From: Bedellia somnulentella
Lineage: Eukaryota; Arthropoda; Insecta; Lepidoptera; Bedelliidae
NCBI GenBank assembly: GCA_963576735.1
Contig: OY755173.1
Coordinates: 7,658,873-7,722,872 of the forward strand
DNA: 64,000 nt
Direction: 5' to 3'
Shown: piece by piece, positions 12,163 through 24,300 of the stretch
How the letters are laid out: each line of letters begins with the position of its first letter
How positions within the stretch are numbered: the stretch's first letter is position 1
Notes under the pieces: generated by a model
The model's input: the letters and a program-made list of their open reading frames with translations, nothing else
Database searches by the model: none
Told to the model about the DNA's origin: nothing
Made by a program: the position numbers and the translations under genes

Positions 12163-12565
12163 TTAAATAATAGCTTACCAGCCGTCAAACACCCTTACTC
12201 AGTTGTACTCACGCCCATTACTCCCATTGTGGTCGTTAGAAAATATCGATCTCCAATTTAAAAAATCCGTCATGACAAATCACTACAAATTATTCTTCTC
12301 ATACACGTTTTTTTATTCTTTTGACTTCGGACGTTGACGTTTACGTGAAAGTTTTAAATTTGGTTTTCAAACGTGAAAGAAATATATTAAATAATAGCTT
12401 GGCAGCCGTCAAACACCCTTACTCAGTTATACTCACGCCCATTACTCCCATTGTGGTCGTTAGAAAATATTCTTCTCATACACGCTTTTTTATTCTTTTG
12501 ACTTCGGACGTTGACCTTTACATGAAAGTTTTTAATTTGGTTTTCAAACGTGAAAGAGATATATA
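12163..12565 (-). repeat. Tandemly duplicated RTE-type LINE 3' end
   Basis: Two neighbouring units share TTAAATAATAGCTT, CAGCCGTCAAACACCCTTAC, ACTCACGCCCATTACTCCCA and TTGTGGTCGTTAGAAAATAT. Unit 1 (about 12163-12385) has a roughly 45-bp extra segment near 12250-12290 that unit 2 (about 12386-12565) lacks. The minus-strand frame at 12605-12423 retains KKACMRRIFS and NGSNGREYN, matching the end of the LINE frame at 61381-62190. Confidence 0.75.
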
Positions 12566-12795
12566 TATAGAGCCGAACCAGTATAAAAATGTGAACTCTG
12601 AACACTCCTCAAAATATAGATTAGCGCTGTTTGTATGTATCATATATTTATGAAGTTATTATAATCGACGGTAAATAACTTATGAACGACCGACCGCCTT
12701 TGACTATGTTATCATCGTTCAAACTCTGTTAAATTATTTGTTTTTTACAAATATTTATAATGATCGATGTTACCCAATCGGTTTTACATCTAGTA

Positions 12796-12872
12796 ATGAC
12801 ATACGTTTGAAGATATTTTCATTAATCATTGGTATTGACCGATTAACATATCTTCAAACGTACGACATCCCT
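12796..12872. repeat. Inverted repeat (hairpin)
   Basis: ACATACGTTTGAAGATATTT on the left is mirrored by CATATCTTCAAACGTACGAC on the right around a spacer of about 35 bp. Possibly a tiny MITE. No target duplication was assigned. Confidence 0.55.
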
Positions 12873-13137
12873 GTGACATGTGACAGTGGTGAGCAGACTT
12901 AAGAGCACCTTAAGAGGTAAGACCACTGACCTCCATAATACTATATAAGTACGCTGGACAAATTATAGGCCGTGGGCCGTGACATATTGAGGCAATTTGA
13001 TTTTCGCCATTTTGGCGCTTACGGCAGCTGTGAGAAGGAAAGGAACTAATGAAAGGATGGGACGGTAAGATAGAATATATCGATAAAAGCTTTTACTAAA
13101 GGAATGGATCATATTATTCGTAATGCACAAATCAATT

Positions 13138-13372
13138 GCCGTGTAGTGCCGGCTTAGAATGTCGCTACCCCTTTCTACCCACGGGTGTCGTAAGAGGCGA
13201 CTAAGGGTATTAGGGCTTTTTATTGGATTTTTGGGCGATGCGGTTGGAGACTCATCACCAAAAACTTTTATTTTAACACCTTTTCACCACTCAACTTCCA
13301 AAAGTGGCTGAGGAATTTATAATTCCTTGGCTCAGGCTACCCCATCTAGGGAATTATAGCCGTGAGTATATG
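13138..13372 (+). repeat. SINE-like family A, copy 4 (near full length)
   Basis: Intact from GCCGTGTAGTGCCGGCTTAG to ATAGCCGTGAGTATATGTGA, about 235 bp. Intergenic. Confidence 0.88.
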
Positions 13373-14625
13373 TGATGTCATAAGTGATGCATAAATCATG
13401 GCTAATGTCCAAACTAATTCCATTCATCGCTAATACTATGACTAACCAACGATTGAGAAATCGTAGGATAAGCCGAAGCCGGGAAATGTGAGTAGTTTAT
13501 GTATAGCTTGCTAGATCCAACAATAAATAGGGAACGTTTTTTTAATCAATATGAAACTTCAACTTCAGTACGTAATGAGCTGCTATCCGTTTCACTTGTC
13601 CGTGACAATACAAAGAGTAGATTAGGTGAGGTATTTATAGAAAATAAACATAATGTTATTATTTATTATATTAAGTACAAACAAAATAAAGTTTTTCACT
13701 TTCTCAAAGAGTATGCTTATGCTTAATAAAACAGACGTCAGTGAAGTGTTTTGAGCATAATATGTAATCATATTCTTTTGGACGTGAGCTAGACTTATTA
13801 ATACTTTTCAGCCATAATTCCAAAGTGAGAAACCTGTAAATTACAAGATTATCTATCTTTAACAATCTGTCTGTAGGCTCTACACGGTCTGCATCGGTAA
13901 GTTTTATCGAAACTGAATTTCACAGCATGGTCACAGCACTATTGAATATTTTTTTATTATATAAAACATAGATATATTACGCTTTATGGTAAAAAAAGCA
14001 CTGGCCAATTTGCAGTTTACGTCAGATTTAGTTCCTTTCCCCGTCATCAAATAGCTGTCATTTTAATACGTATCATTAGTCCAGCGTACTTATATACACA
14101 AACTATAAAGAGATATAAAGAGATTACTACGTAATCAGACTAACCACTGCCCTAGCTATCGACAATACTTTAGTCTATGACGTGCGAACGTTTGCTTTTG
14201 GCATGTTTTGTTTTTATTTTAACGAACGAATGACTAAATGGCTCTCCAATGCGTTATAGTGGTAAGTTATGCCAGCTGCGAACTAAAGCGACCACATTAG
14301 GCCCTTTGGCGTTCTTTGCTGTATTTGTACAACCACTTACACAACACTACCTCGCCATTATAGCTTCTCCAATATATTGAACGAAAAAAGAGAACAATTG
14401 AACCTGAACCTTCAAACTAAAGTAGACGAGAACGGGATGCTCACAAGATGTTTGAAGATCTTTAGTATATTTTTAAATTTGAAGTTTCGAAGTTTGTTCA
14501 CATTTATAAACAGTTCTCGGAAATACCAAAAAGATTTTCTTGTAATAAAAAATTGTCTCTGTACACATTTGTATATTGAATCACTATTTCTATTTCGCCA
14601 CAGAAACCACTCAGCGTGTTTTCTT
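13373..14625. other. Intergenic stretch without recognised genes
   Basis: Contains a 75-residue frame (13499-13726) and overlapping opposite-strand frames at 14377-14637. None shows a known motif and all look like chance frames in AT-rich DNA. Confidence 0.4.
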
Positions 14626-14865
14626 AGCACGGCTTAGAATAGCACTACCCTATTTCTTCCGGTAGGTGTACGTAAGAGGCGAATAACGGTATTGAGGCTT
14701 TTAAGAGATTTTTGGGCGATGCGGTTGGAGACCCATCACCAAAAACCCTTATTTCACCATTTTTTTCCCACGCAACTTCCAAAAGTGGCTGAGGAATTTC
14801 TATTCCCTAGCTCTGGCTACCCCTTGAAGCGATTCATAGCCGTGAGTATATGTATGTATGTATGT
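14626..14865 (+). repeat. SINE-like family A, copy 5 (near full length)
   Basis: Begins at GCACGGCTTAGAATAGCACT and ends in GTGAGTATATGTATGTATGT. Intergenic, followed closely by a TTTTTGCCCGCGACTTCGTC motif. Confidence 0.88.
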
Positions 14866-14883
14866 TATTTATTCCACTACCTA

Positions 14884-14945
14884 CAAGCTTTTTGCCCGCG
14901 ACTTCGTCCGCTTGGACTTTATTTTTTGCATCCGATTTACATCTA
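14884..14945 (+). repeat. Lepidopteran TTTTTGCCCGCGACTTCGTC repeat fragment
   Basis: CTTTTTGCCCGCGACTTCGTCC then TTGGACTTTATTTTTTGCATCC. It recurs at 40955-41020 and, diverged, at 41758-41815. Confidence 0.6.
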
Positions 14946-16019
14946 AAATAGTTTTAAACTTTTGAAAAAATAGTTTTCAGTTCAGTAGTTGAGGTGTTAA
15001 GAAGGAATGTAGTCGCAACATACATTACATTAAATTATACGTACTTGCTTTGCAGTCAGAAGATACATACATATAAAGAAAGAAAATTTGCACTCATTAT
15101 AAAATAAATAGAACATAATGATAATTATAAGTAGCGTCGAAGAGTGTACCGGACTATTTTTAGTGCCATAGGTTCTTACACATCCAACATTTTTATGCAT
15201 GCTACAAAGATTATCTTCCTTGAGTTAGTTTTGGTTTATATTTAAACATCTAGGATTTATGACTCACTCAACACTATAGCCTGCATAGTTTATATCTCAC
15301 CCTGTTCTAAAATGAAACAAGGATACAAACAAATAATACTGTCAGTATCAATCTACCCCACTAACCTAAGGTCAAGAACAAACTAGAGGAGTCATAAGGC
15401 CGTGCTTATATAGTATAATGGAGGTCAGTGGGTAAGACCCCATTAGGGTAAAAGATATTCTCGATGTTTTTTTTTTATGATTTAGCTTAGCTACACACCA
15501 TTGCCCTGCCCCAGGGCGGCCCGGCACCGGCACACATAGTCATGGTGAAGCCGCACAGGCTGTGTGGCCAGCAGGTTGTGAGGCATAGAAAACTACTTAC
15601 AGTAAGTCGGGTGTTTGAAGTACCCACATACTGATTGACTATGAACTCTAAACTATAACTGGGCGGAATATCTATGTTGTACTTTATAATTTCAACACAT
15701 AATCAAAATACCTAACAATCTATGCATTAAAAAACGTCTACCTTTGCGTTTCATAGATTTTTTACTATACAAAGAACACGATTGTTAAATATATAGGTGT
15801 GTTTTAAAACCGGTATGCATATCTTTCTATGATTTAGCTTAGCAAACCTTGCTCGTAGTGGTATAAATTGAATCCATGATAGTGTACAAAGGACCACCAA
15901 AATATCAATATGAAAGTATAAATATCAGCAGATTATTAAAAAAGTCATTAACATATTTTATTGCAAACGAACGGGGACATTTGACTTTACAAAAAAGTTA
16001 ACATTGATTTAATATAACT
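14946..16019. other. Intergenic stretch with a short GC-rich patch
   Basis: 15490-15580 is unusually GC-rich (CCCTGCCCCAGGGCGGCCCG) for this region. The phrase TATGATTTAGCTTAG occurs at 15476 and again near 15830. No gene was recognised. Confidence 0.4.
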
Positions 16020-18319
16020 TTATTTATTCGAACAATTCAATCACAATACACGACAAACTTTTAACAGAATTTATTGTCAAAATATAATTTCGTAAATTAA
16101 TATCCTACGTGCAAATCGTGCATATCATACCTAATATTTCGAACACTTCATAATTAGTTAACTTACAATTTATCAACATTATTCACGAGTAAACACTTCA
16201 AGCATGTCTTCTTATACTTAATTGCTTATATAATGTATTATAGTTGCAAACAATATCCATACATTTTACATAATTAGTAACATGTTATATGAAAGATTGG
16301 ATTCCTTCAGAAAAACATATACACAGGAAGATTTAAGACTAAAGTAAATAATTTGATTAGATAATTTCATTATAAATCAAAATGAATACATTTGGTAACA
16401 AGTACAATCAATTTCGTCTCGTCATTAAAACTAAAAAGAAGACTAGAAAGCAATCCTAACGAAGTAAAACTATAATACAATAAATGATCACTAATAAAAT
16501 AATTCTACAATTATACAAATTAAGTAGATAATTACAATTAAACATAAAAATAATATTAACAAATAAACACATTTTTTTATATTGTTGTGTCATTTTTAAT
16601 ATGCTAGACAACAACTTTGCATTTTTGTAAAAGTATTCCTGACTGCTACTTATTTTATATTTTCATTAAAACATTATAAATAATAAGTTCCAGAATAAAA
16701 CCAATATTTCATAAATGTCAAGAGATTATTAAAATTTCTATAACAGCTCTTAAGATACAACTCGAGTGGAAAAAATTACAATTTGAACTGCAAATGTTAG
16801 TTGCTATAAAGCTTCCAAATATTCAAATTGCTTATTTGTGCAATGACGCTTAAACATTACAATTATATTAAATCATATTAAAAATAAGATCCTACAATTC
16901 AGATGGCAAAACTAAGTTCTGTTGTGAGTTTTAAAACATTACCTTAAGTGTGTAATATTTTAAATTGATATATATTCGAATACAAGAGATTCCTTGAAGT
17001 ATATTTTCTTGAATATAGTGTATGGCCTTGTTAGTTAATTAGTAAATATACGTACTAGAGAAAAAAAACAACATTGCTTGCATCTTGCTTCGATCATCAT
17101 CATCAGTTTTCAATTAAATTTCGACTGACATAAGGAATGTTTCAAATATCTTAAATCCATATTTTGAATGTGAATTCATATGGTTTATCAAACTCAATTA
17201 TTATAGTTGACAGAATGCAGAAATAACAATGTTTTATTGTGGACTTATACATGCCACCAATTCTTACCATACATTTTTGAACTGGGACATAAGACAACCA
17301 TCTTACGCAGCTGATAATACTAAAAAATTTCTATTATGTCTAAGTGTGTTGGACGTTTCACTTTAAAAATAATCGGATTGTGTAACACTAAAAAAACTTT
17401 TATATGTACTGTGATTGATATATTTCAATGGACAGTGTTTTTGAAATCTACTGGGATAAGGTGTAAAGGTGGTTTTAGATATTGACTCGTATACAATACA
17501 AATAGGGTGTTTACTACAAATAACACATTTGAAAGGAGATAACAAGATTGTGTAAGTTAAAAAAAACAAATATCTATGTCTGTAATCTATCTTTGCTATA
17601 TTTCACGGATTACCTGCGTTTGTGTGAACATAATCCCATATTCAACATCTATTCTTGAGATTTGCAAAATTCATACTGACATCGACAACATAACTCTGAT
17701 CTCAATTTATTTCACAACAAACTGTACTCGTACAACAATTCGTAACTGAACCTACGCGTAAGCCTCGAATATCAGGGAAACTTTTCATACGTTATTTGTA
17801 TACTCAGGTACTATAAAACTAGGATGACATACAGTTATATAGATGTCACGGTTACACAGAATATTATATTTTATTATCTTCGTACTTATGCAATTCGGAT
17901 AGCTATATAGGCACTGGTATTTTGTTTTAATTTACATAGCATAGACATACTAACTGTAAATGACGTAAGGCAGAAAAATAAGGCGGTCTGTATTTTGTTT
18001 CTTTCTAGATCTCCGATTTGGAACGCAAATTTACAACCTTTAGATTTTGCCGATCAGATGGAAAAGGAAAGAATATCATTTTACCACACCAAACTCATTA
18101 TTGTTTTTAAGAAGACTAGGAAATAGAATGCTGTTTATAAACTTTCCATTACACTCGACATGAAATAATTAGCATAATTAGTATCTATATTAAGTAACGG
18201 ATATACTAATACAACATTAAAAATCACATCACATTACCTTATAATATTGTTACGAAATATTATTGCTTGTTTCATTATAACACTTTGAGGAAATATATTA
18301 TATTTATTAGATCATTCCT
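16020..18319 (-). other. Probable long 3' UTR of rogdi (inferred)
   Basis: Immediately downstream of the rogdi stop is about 2.3 kb of AT-rich sequence with none of the repeats that crowd both flanks, consistent with purifying selection or a transcribed UTR. A minus-strand AATAAA lies near 16021-16030. This is inference; no transcript end is visible. Confidence 0.4.
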
Positions 18320-21300
18320 TTAGTTTACCATTGATACAGATCTTGAACCCACTGTGAAGTCTTTGTACTGGGAAAACACGCATAACTGAAAAAAATTTAT
18401 TACAAATTAATTTTTTTTGCTTAGATATCAGATTATTCTTTTTCACAGCTGCCATAACGATTTCAAGGCAATCAAAATGACCGAAAAATTGAGGTCAAAT
18501 AAAGCGGAACAAAAATTTATCTAAAAGATATCTTATCGAAATTGTTTATTTTTAAATTATGAACAGATATCACACTTGAACTTGAGTGTCACCAAAGGTA
18601 TGCTAACAATTTTAGAGGTTAATTTCATGTTTTAATTTGCTGTGTAGTGTCAGCTTAGAAAATCACAACCCCATTTCTACCCGCGGGTGTCGTAAGAGGC
18701 GACTAAGGGTATTGGGGCTTTTTAAGTGATTGTTGGGCTAAACTGTTGGAGACCCATTACCAACAACCTTTATATTAAAAGATTTTCCCCACTCAACTTC
18801 CAAGTCTGAAGTATTTCTTATTCCAAAGCTCGGCCTACCCCTGCTAGGGATTCATAGCCGTGAGTATGTATGTACGTAAAATCTAAAGCGACAAAACTTT
18901 AAATATATCAAAGGATCTTATTGTCAAAATGGACCACATAAGTAAATATTGAGCTAGGTTGGCAACATTGCCAAACATCAAGCACTTAACCAATGCGACT
19001 CCAATAAATTTGCAATATGATATTGAAACTTAACTTGAAATCAATTTACAGTTAAAACCTACAAGAACATGTATTAAAAAGTAAAAAAAGAACATGTACT
19101 AAAAAGTAAAAAAAGTCTCTTCTCTAAGTTTTGCACTGTAGTAACTATCACTGCTTCACTCCAAATGTTGCCAAACACCCTCTTATGATGTCTAAATAAA
19201 AAGAAAGCTAGGCTATTCGTCAACACTCAAACGGCTTAAAATATAGACTAGTTTTAGCAAAGTGAAGAATATGTAAACAGTTTTTGTTGAAAAGAAAAGA
19301 TAAACAGTTGAAAAAAAAAACTTTTCTTCGACTCTTCCCCATATTACAAGATAAATTTAAAAGGCAAGCCATACCTTATCCTTAAGCTGTTGACACATAT
19401 GAAGAGAAGCAGTCAACATGAAGAGGACATCACTAAGCCAGGGAACCGCGCAATCAGCCTGGCACGAGTCAATTCTCATAGTGCCATGGACTGAGCTCAA
19501 TTGGTAAGCGACAAATATCAACTTGTGTGATTGTATGTAGAATGATATCGCTAGGTCTTCTGGCAAATTTGGTGATAGCGCCTTCTGGAAGAATTGGAAT
19601 TTGAGTTTTTAGACTTTGGTAGGTCTAGTGTTGGCTTAATTAGAACTAAACCTCTCTGCGGGTGTTGTTTTTTTTTTAAATTATTTATTCATTATAAAGG
19701 AAAAATACATTATACAATGATTATATCGTGGTCACTTAATCCTCTTCTAAGGTTTAATTGTGACCACCGTCCCCCACTCTTACATTGTAAATCACAGTTG
19801 ATGAGGCGGCATAAGATATTGGGGATTTTAAAGTGATTGTTAAGCAACAGTGGCTGAGGAATTACAAATCCTCGAGCTCTAGCTGCCCCTTTTTGGGATT
19901 TATAGGCGTGAGTATGTTTATGTGTGTACACAATGATATCCCATGCCGAGCTTATAAACATCTTATGCATGAAGATCCATCTTGGATCCATGGGTATAAT
20001 AAGCACGAATTTATAGATACACAAAATGGCCGCTTGATAAATATGTTAACAGGCAATCTTTTACTACGAAAACTGTGTATTTAGCTGTGTAGTGTCAGAT
20101 TAAAATAGCACTACCCCATTTCTTTCCGTAAGTGTTCGTGAGAGACGGGTAAGGATATTGAGGTTTTTAAGTGTTTGTTTTTTATCATTCCATTCATGTA
20201 ACTAGCTTCAGTGCTAACTTGTACATCCGGTAATAGTCGAAGAGCATGTATGAGAAAATTTATAAACGTAAGGAAAACGATACAGGTTAGTTTATACATA
20301 CCATGTTCCTGCTTTTCATTAATTCGTCAATAGCTTTCTTCTTTGGCAGTACTAGGGCTGTTCTCGCTCTTTGCAATGAGCCAATCAGGCATTGAATTAT
20401 GTGTAGCACCTCATCAGAAGAACTGTAACATATATAAAAAGGTATATTCTAATTTGCTCTGCAGGGCACCTTTGATGTAAGATTTTATAACAACATAGCT
20501 TTCTTAAAAATAGAAACATTACATGCAATATTAGTAAGACAACATTTTGTCAAACTAAGTTTATTTATTTATTTATCAAGAACACATAGAACAAGTAAAT
20601 TAGTGAATATAATTAGTGAATTTTAACAAAGAAACAAGAAATAGAGATCAAAAGCTACTACTCCTTAAACCTACTTACAAACAACAAGTTTGTTATAATG
20701 GAAATTGTTGAAGCACCTTGTTAAGCTACGAACCGAAGAGGTGAACCAACAGTGAGTGCGGGAGGCTGGATTGATACATAGATCATATTCAGAGAGCTAC
20801 ACAATTCAGGCTACGCTACGCTATGTTAGCGCCTTGGCTGAGTAAATGGGATGCCCGTCGCGAGTCGGGTCAGATTATGCTGGCCGCATCATAGCTGAAT
20901 AGACAATGACCAATGTAAATTGACTGATCTTCTCAACCCGCGGGGACGGAATGAACGGGCAGCGTGTGAGGTCTACTGATTTTGGTCAGTGCCCATTTAG
21001 CTATGAAGCGCCCAGCGTAATCTGACCTGACCCGCGACGGGTATCCGTCGAACGCAGCGCACGCCCTTTGGTTATTAGAAAAAAAAACGCTATCTGTGCG
21101 AAACTTACCTAAAAACATAATGTTTATCGACATTGTCAATGTATCCTATCGCTTGTTGTAAATGATTGGCAGCATCTTGGATCTGTTGAAGTTTCCAGGG
21201 TCCCTCCGTGTTGATCGACGTACGGGCGATTGTGTGTAAGTGACGGAGCACTTTAAATGTTATGTCCTGTAAATAATATGGTTTATTATTGATTTTCAGA

Positions 21301-24300
21301 AAAATCAATATACTAAGCATATTATAGTAACTGTAGGGATTTGAAACCATAAACATAGATACATATACTAGGATGAGCCTACAAAAGATACTTAAATGTG
21401 AATTATCATTTTACCTGAAAGCTACTTTTTATAGAGTCAATATTGTCTGAACTATATTTTGGAGTCAATTTGTATACTGTTTGATATAATATTTGGGCGG
21501 AATAACTTTAACTTTCAACAACAAACAATAATGAACAAATTATTATGCATGTGTTACTTGGATAGATGTCAAGCAGGCTAAGAATTTGTGTCCAATAACA
21601 CAGTTTTCGTAGCTTTCGTATGAATGATTACTTACTGCATGTGTAATACTGTCTCCTGTTAGAGTGACAATACATTTGAGTTGTTCTGGTTGTAAGGTCA
21701 ATATAAATTTGTCTTGTTTCTGGCCTTCATTGCCATATAAAGGAACTGGGAACCTGTGGGCACACTCCTGTAAACAAAGAGATAAAATCATTTTATTTAT
21801 ACATTGGTTATTGTAATTGTAAGTAAATTGAAAACAAAAAAATGGGACACTTATATTTAATAATATTGGTAATGTAATGTTACATCCAAATGTGGCTGAG
21901 GAGTTTCCACCTCTGAAGCTCTGGCTACCCCTTTTTGGGATTTATGGCCGTGAGTATATGTATGTATGGCTTTCCGAATTTGTAAAAAGCTCGGAGGTAG
22001 ATAACACTGACACTACTTAAAAAATGTATGTATGTAATTTTATTGAATTGTATTATTTTATAACATTTTTAAATAATATAAATTTTGCGATTACATTTAA
22101 AAAGCTGTTATCAATCACTTCATAAGCCTGCATGAGCACCCCGTCGGTGATTAGCATACATCGAACATGACCCACTTTCAAGACGTCACAGATTTCATAA
22201 GCATAAAAAATCTCAACACCAAAAAAAACTCTAAAATGAGTTAGAAAAAAAATTTGGTACAGTCCCGGCTACTACCGCGGTAGTAAGTAGTGGATAATAT
22301 TTGCGAACCTTTATCCAGTGTGACCTTTTTAAGTGGTTAATCTGTCAAGGGTAGACTCGAACCTTTCCACAGGTACATGTATATGGGCTGTGATGATGAT
22401 TTCATGTAGTATCAGAAGTTTTCAGACAACAAAAAAGTTGATACTGAGTGAGTGAGTGACCGATAGGACACAATGGTAGCTCAAGATAATCGTTGTACCA
22501 TATGTTGGACATGTTATTGTCATAAAATTATTTATGGTACATTAAAATATTTATTTGTCCTAAATTTAGTACACTTCTTATGTTGATCAATAAAGTACCT
22601 AGATCAAACTGGTATTGCAAACATTATTTCAAAATAATTTGTTGTGTATGGATGATTGTAAATTGGTAAAAGAGATTTATAGAGCTATTGTGTATGTTAA
22701 TGTCAGTAGAGGATGATCAGGGCCCTGTTTAATAAAACTGACAATCCGACATATATGTCAAGTATGACAATTCAACAAGTTTCTGTTTAATAAACATTAC
22801 ATGTGAAAATTTTCTCAAGGTGGAAAATTTATAAATATGTTGGATAGTCATGTCCATCCGACATTTTTTCGTGGCTAGATGTTAATAACTAAACAGTGTG
22901 CTCTTAATTTTAGTAATAAAATTTATTTAAAATAGTTGTTACAATACAGTAATTTAATGTTATAATCTATCACAGTGAGCTACCACATGCTAGCATTTAT
23001 TATTTCCTGAGTGGCAACAGTTTTGAGTGAAATCACAATTTTCTAACCGCACTTCACTTTTCTTGATTTAACAATGGAGGCTAATAAATATCAAGAATCA
23101 TTGGATGACTTGACAAACTCGTTCAATAAGCGAATGGATGCCTTTGAAGATAAGATGCAGCAGTCCAGCTCACCTACACAAACTTCAACTGGTCTCTCCG
23201 CAGAATTTGCTGCATTTCGCTCGTTCATTAGTCAAGTATTGACTAATTTGCAACAGCAGGTTACCATTATATCAAGTCAAACTGATCAACTTGAAATGCG
23301 AAGTCGACGCAAAATGCTTCTGATACATGGTTTGGCAGAGAGCAAGGACGAGGATACTGCCACAGTCGCTACCAAGCTGGTTGTGGAGAAACTTGGTGTT
23401 TCAAACTTTGCTCCGGGTGATATCAGTCGCTGTCATCGAATGGGACGGTCTGCAGGTGATCGAATAAGACCAATACTTGTGAAGTTTAAGAACTTAGCTG
23501 TTCGGGACCAGGTATGGTCATCCAAGACTCGTCTCAAAGGCACTGGTACAACATTGTCAGAGTTTTTGACGAAAAGGCGGCATGATGCCTTTATTGCAGC
23601 ACGGCAGAAGTTTGGAGTGGCGCAGTAATAATAATAAATAATAATAATAAATCTTTATTTCCAAAAAATTGTAATATTACAGTCTATACAGTAAAGTAAT
23701 AATATGAACAGAGCTGTATTTCACAATAGTACTTAATTAATGGTACAACCGATACCTAATAAAGGGTAACCTGTGCTATAGGTACCGGTAAAAAACATCA
23801 GTGACGCTAAGAATACAAAATCAGCACTGCGTGCGTAAAAGAACATTAAGCACTAAACTAAAGAATTAGATCAAATTAAAAAAAACTACTAAAACATTCA
23901 AAATAAAACACAGAAGTTGTAGAAAAAGGAAACTTAAACTAGGTGTGAAGTAAAATAAATATGTTAAGTAAATAAATATTTATAGTGTTTTATGTAATAA
24001 AATATAATGTAAATAGGTTTATAAATATAAATATTATAAAATAATATAAATATACATTAATATCTTAAAATATACATATATAATAATAATAATGCCTTTA
24101 ATAATCATACTAAGAAAAACAGAATAATGATAGTTCAAGTCAGTATAGATAGGAAGTTCTCTGTTTCCTCATAAGATAGAGTTTGAAGCCACGTATTTAG
24201 TTTTTGCTTGAGACCGAAATTATTTAAATCATAAATGTCGAGTTTACTGTTTAATTTATTGTATAAGTAAGGTCCAAGGAATGTAGGGAAACGTTGAGCA

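Larger units (their letters stand above)
12910..15442. repeat. Distant inverted repeat pair
   Basis: GTAAGACCACTGACCTCCAT plus AATACTATATAAG at 12917-12951 is mirrored at about 15400-15437 (plus strand GCTTATATAGTATAATGGAG then GTCAGTGGGTAAGACC). A shorter piece, TAAGTACGCTGGAC at 12950, also recurs inverted at about 14083 (GTCCAGCGTACTTA). The intervening DNA holds two family A copies. This may be the ends of one large element or two inverted copies of a small repeat. Confidence 0.5.

Noticed and set aside
13499..13726. 75-residue frame as a small gene
   Set aside because: No start context, no recognised motif, low-complexity AT-rich DNA between repeats.
19710..20299. Several short frames around family A copies 7 and 8
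   Set aside because: They cross repeat boundaries and show no domain. The real coding exons of rogdi lie on either side.
22724..22760. CTGTTTAATAAAAC as a firm LINE-A target duplication with 40784
   Set aside because: The same sequence with GGGCC attached recurs near 43860-43890 and is part of a local inverted repeat at 40784-40858, so it may be MITE ends and not a duplication.
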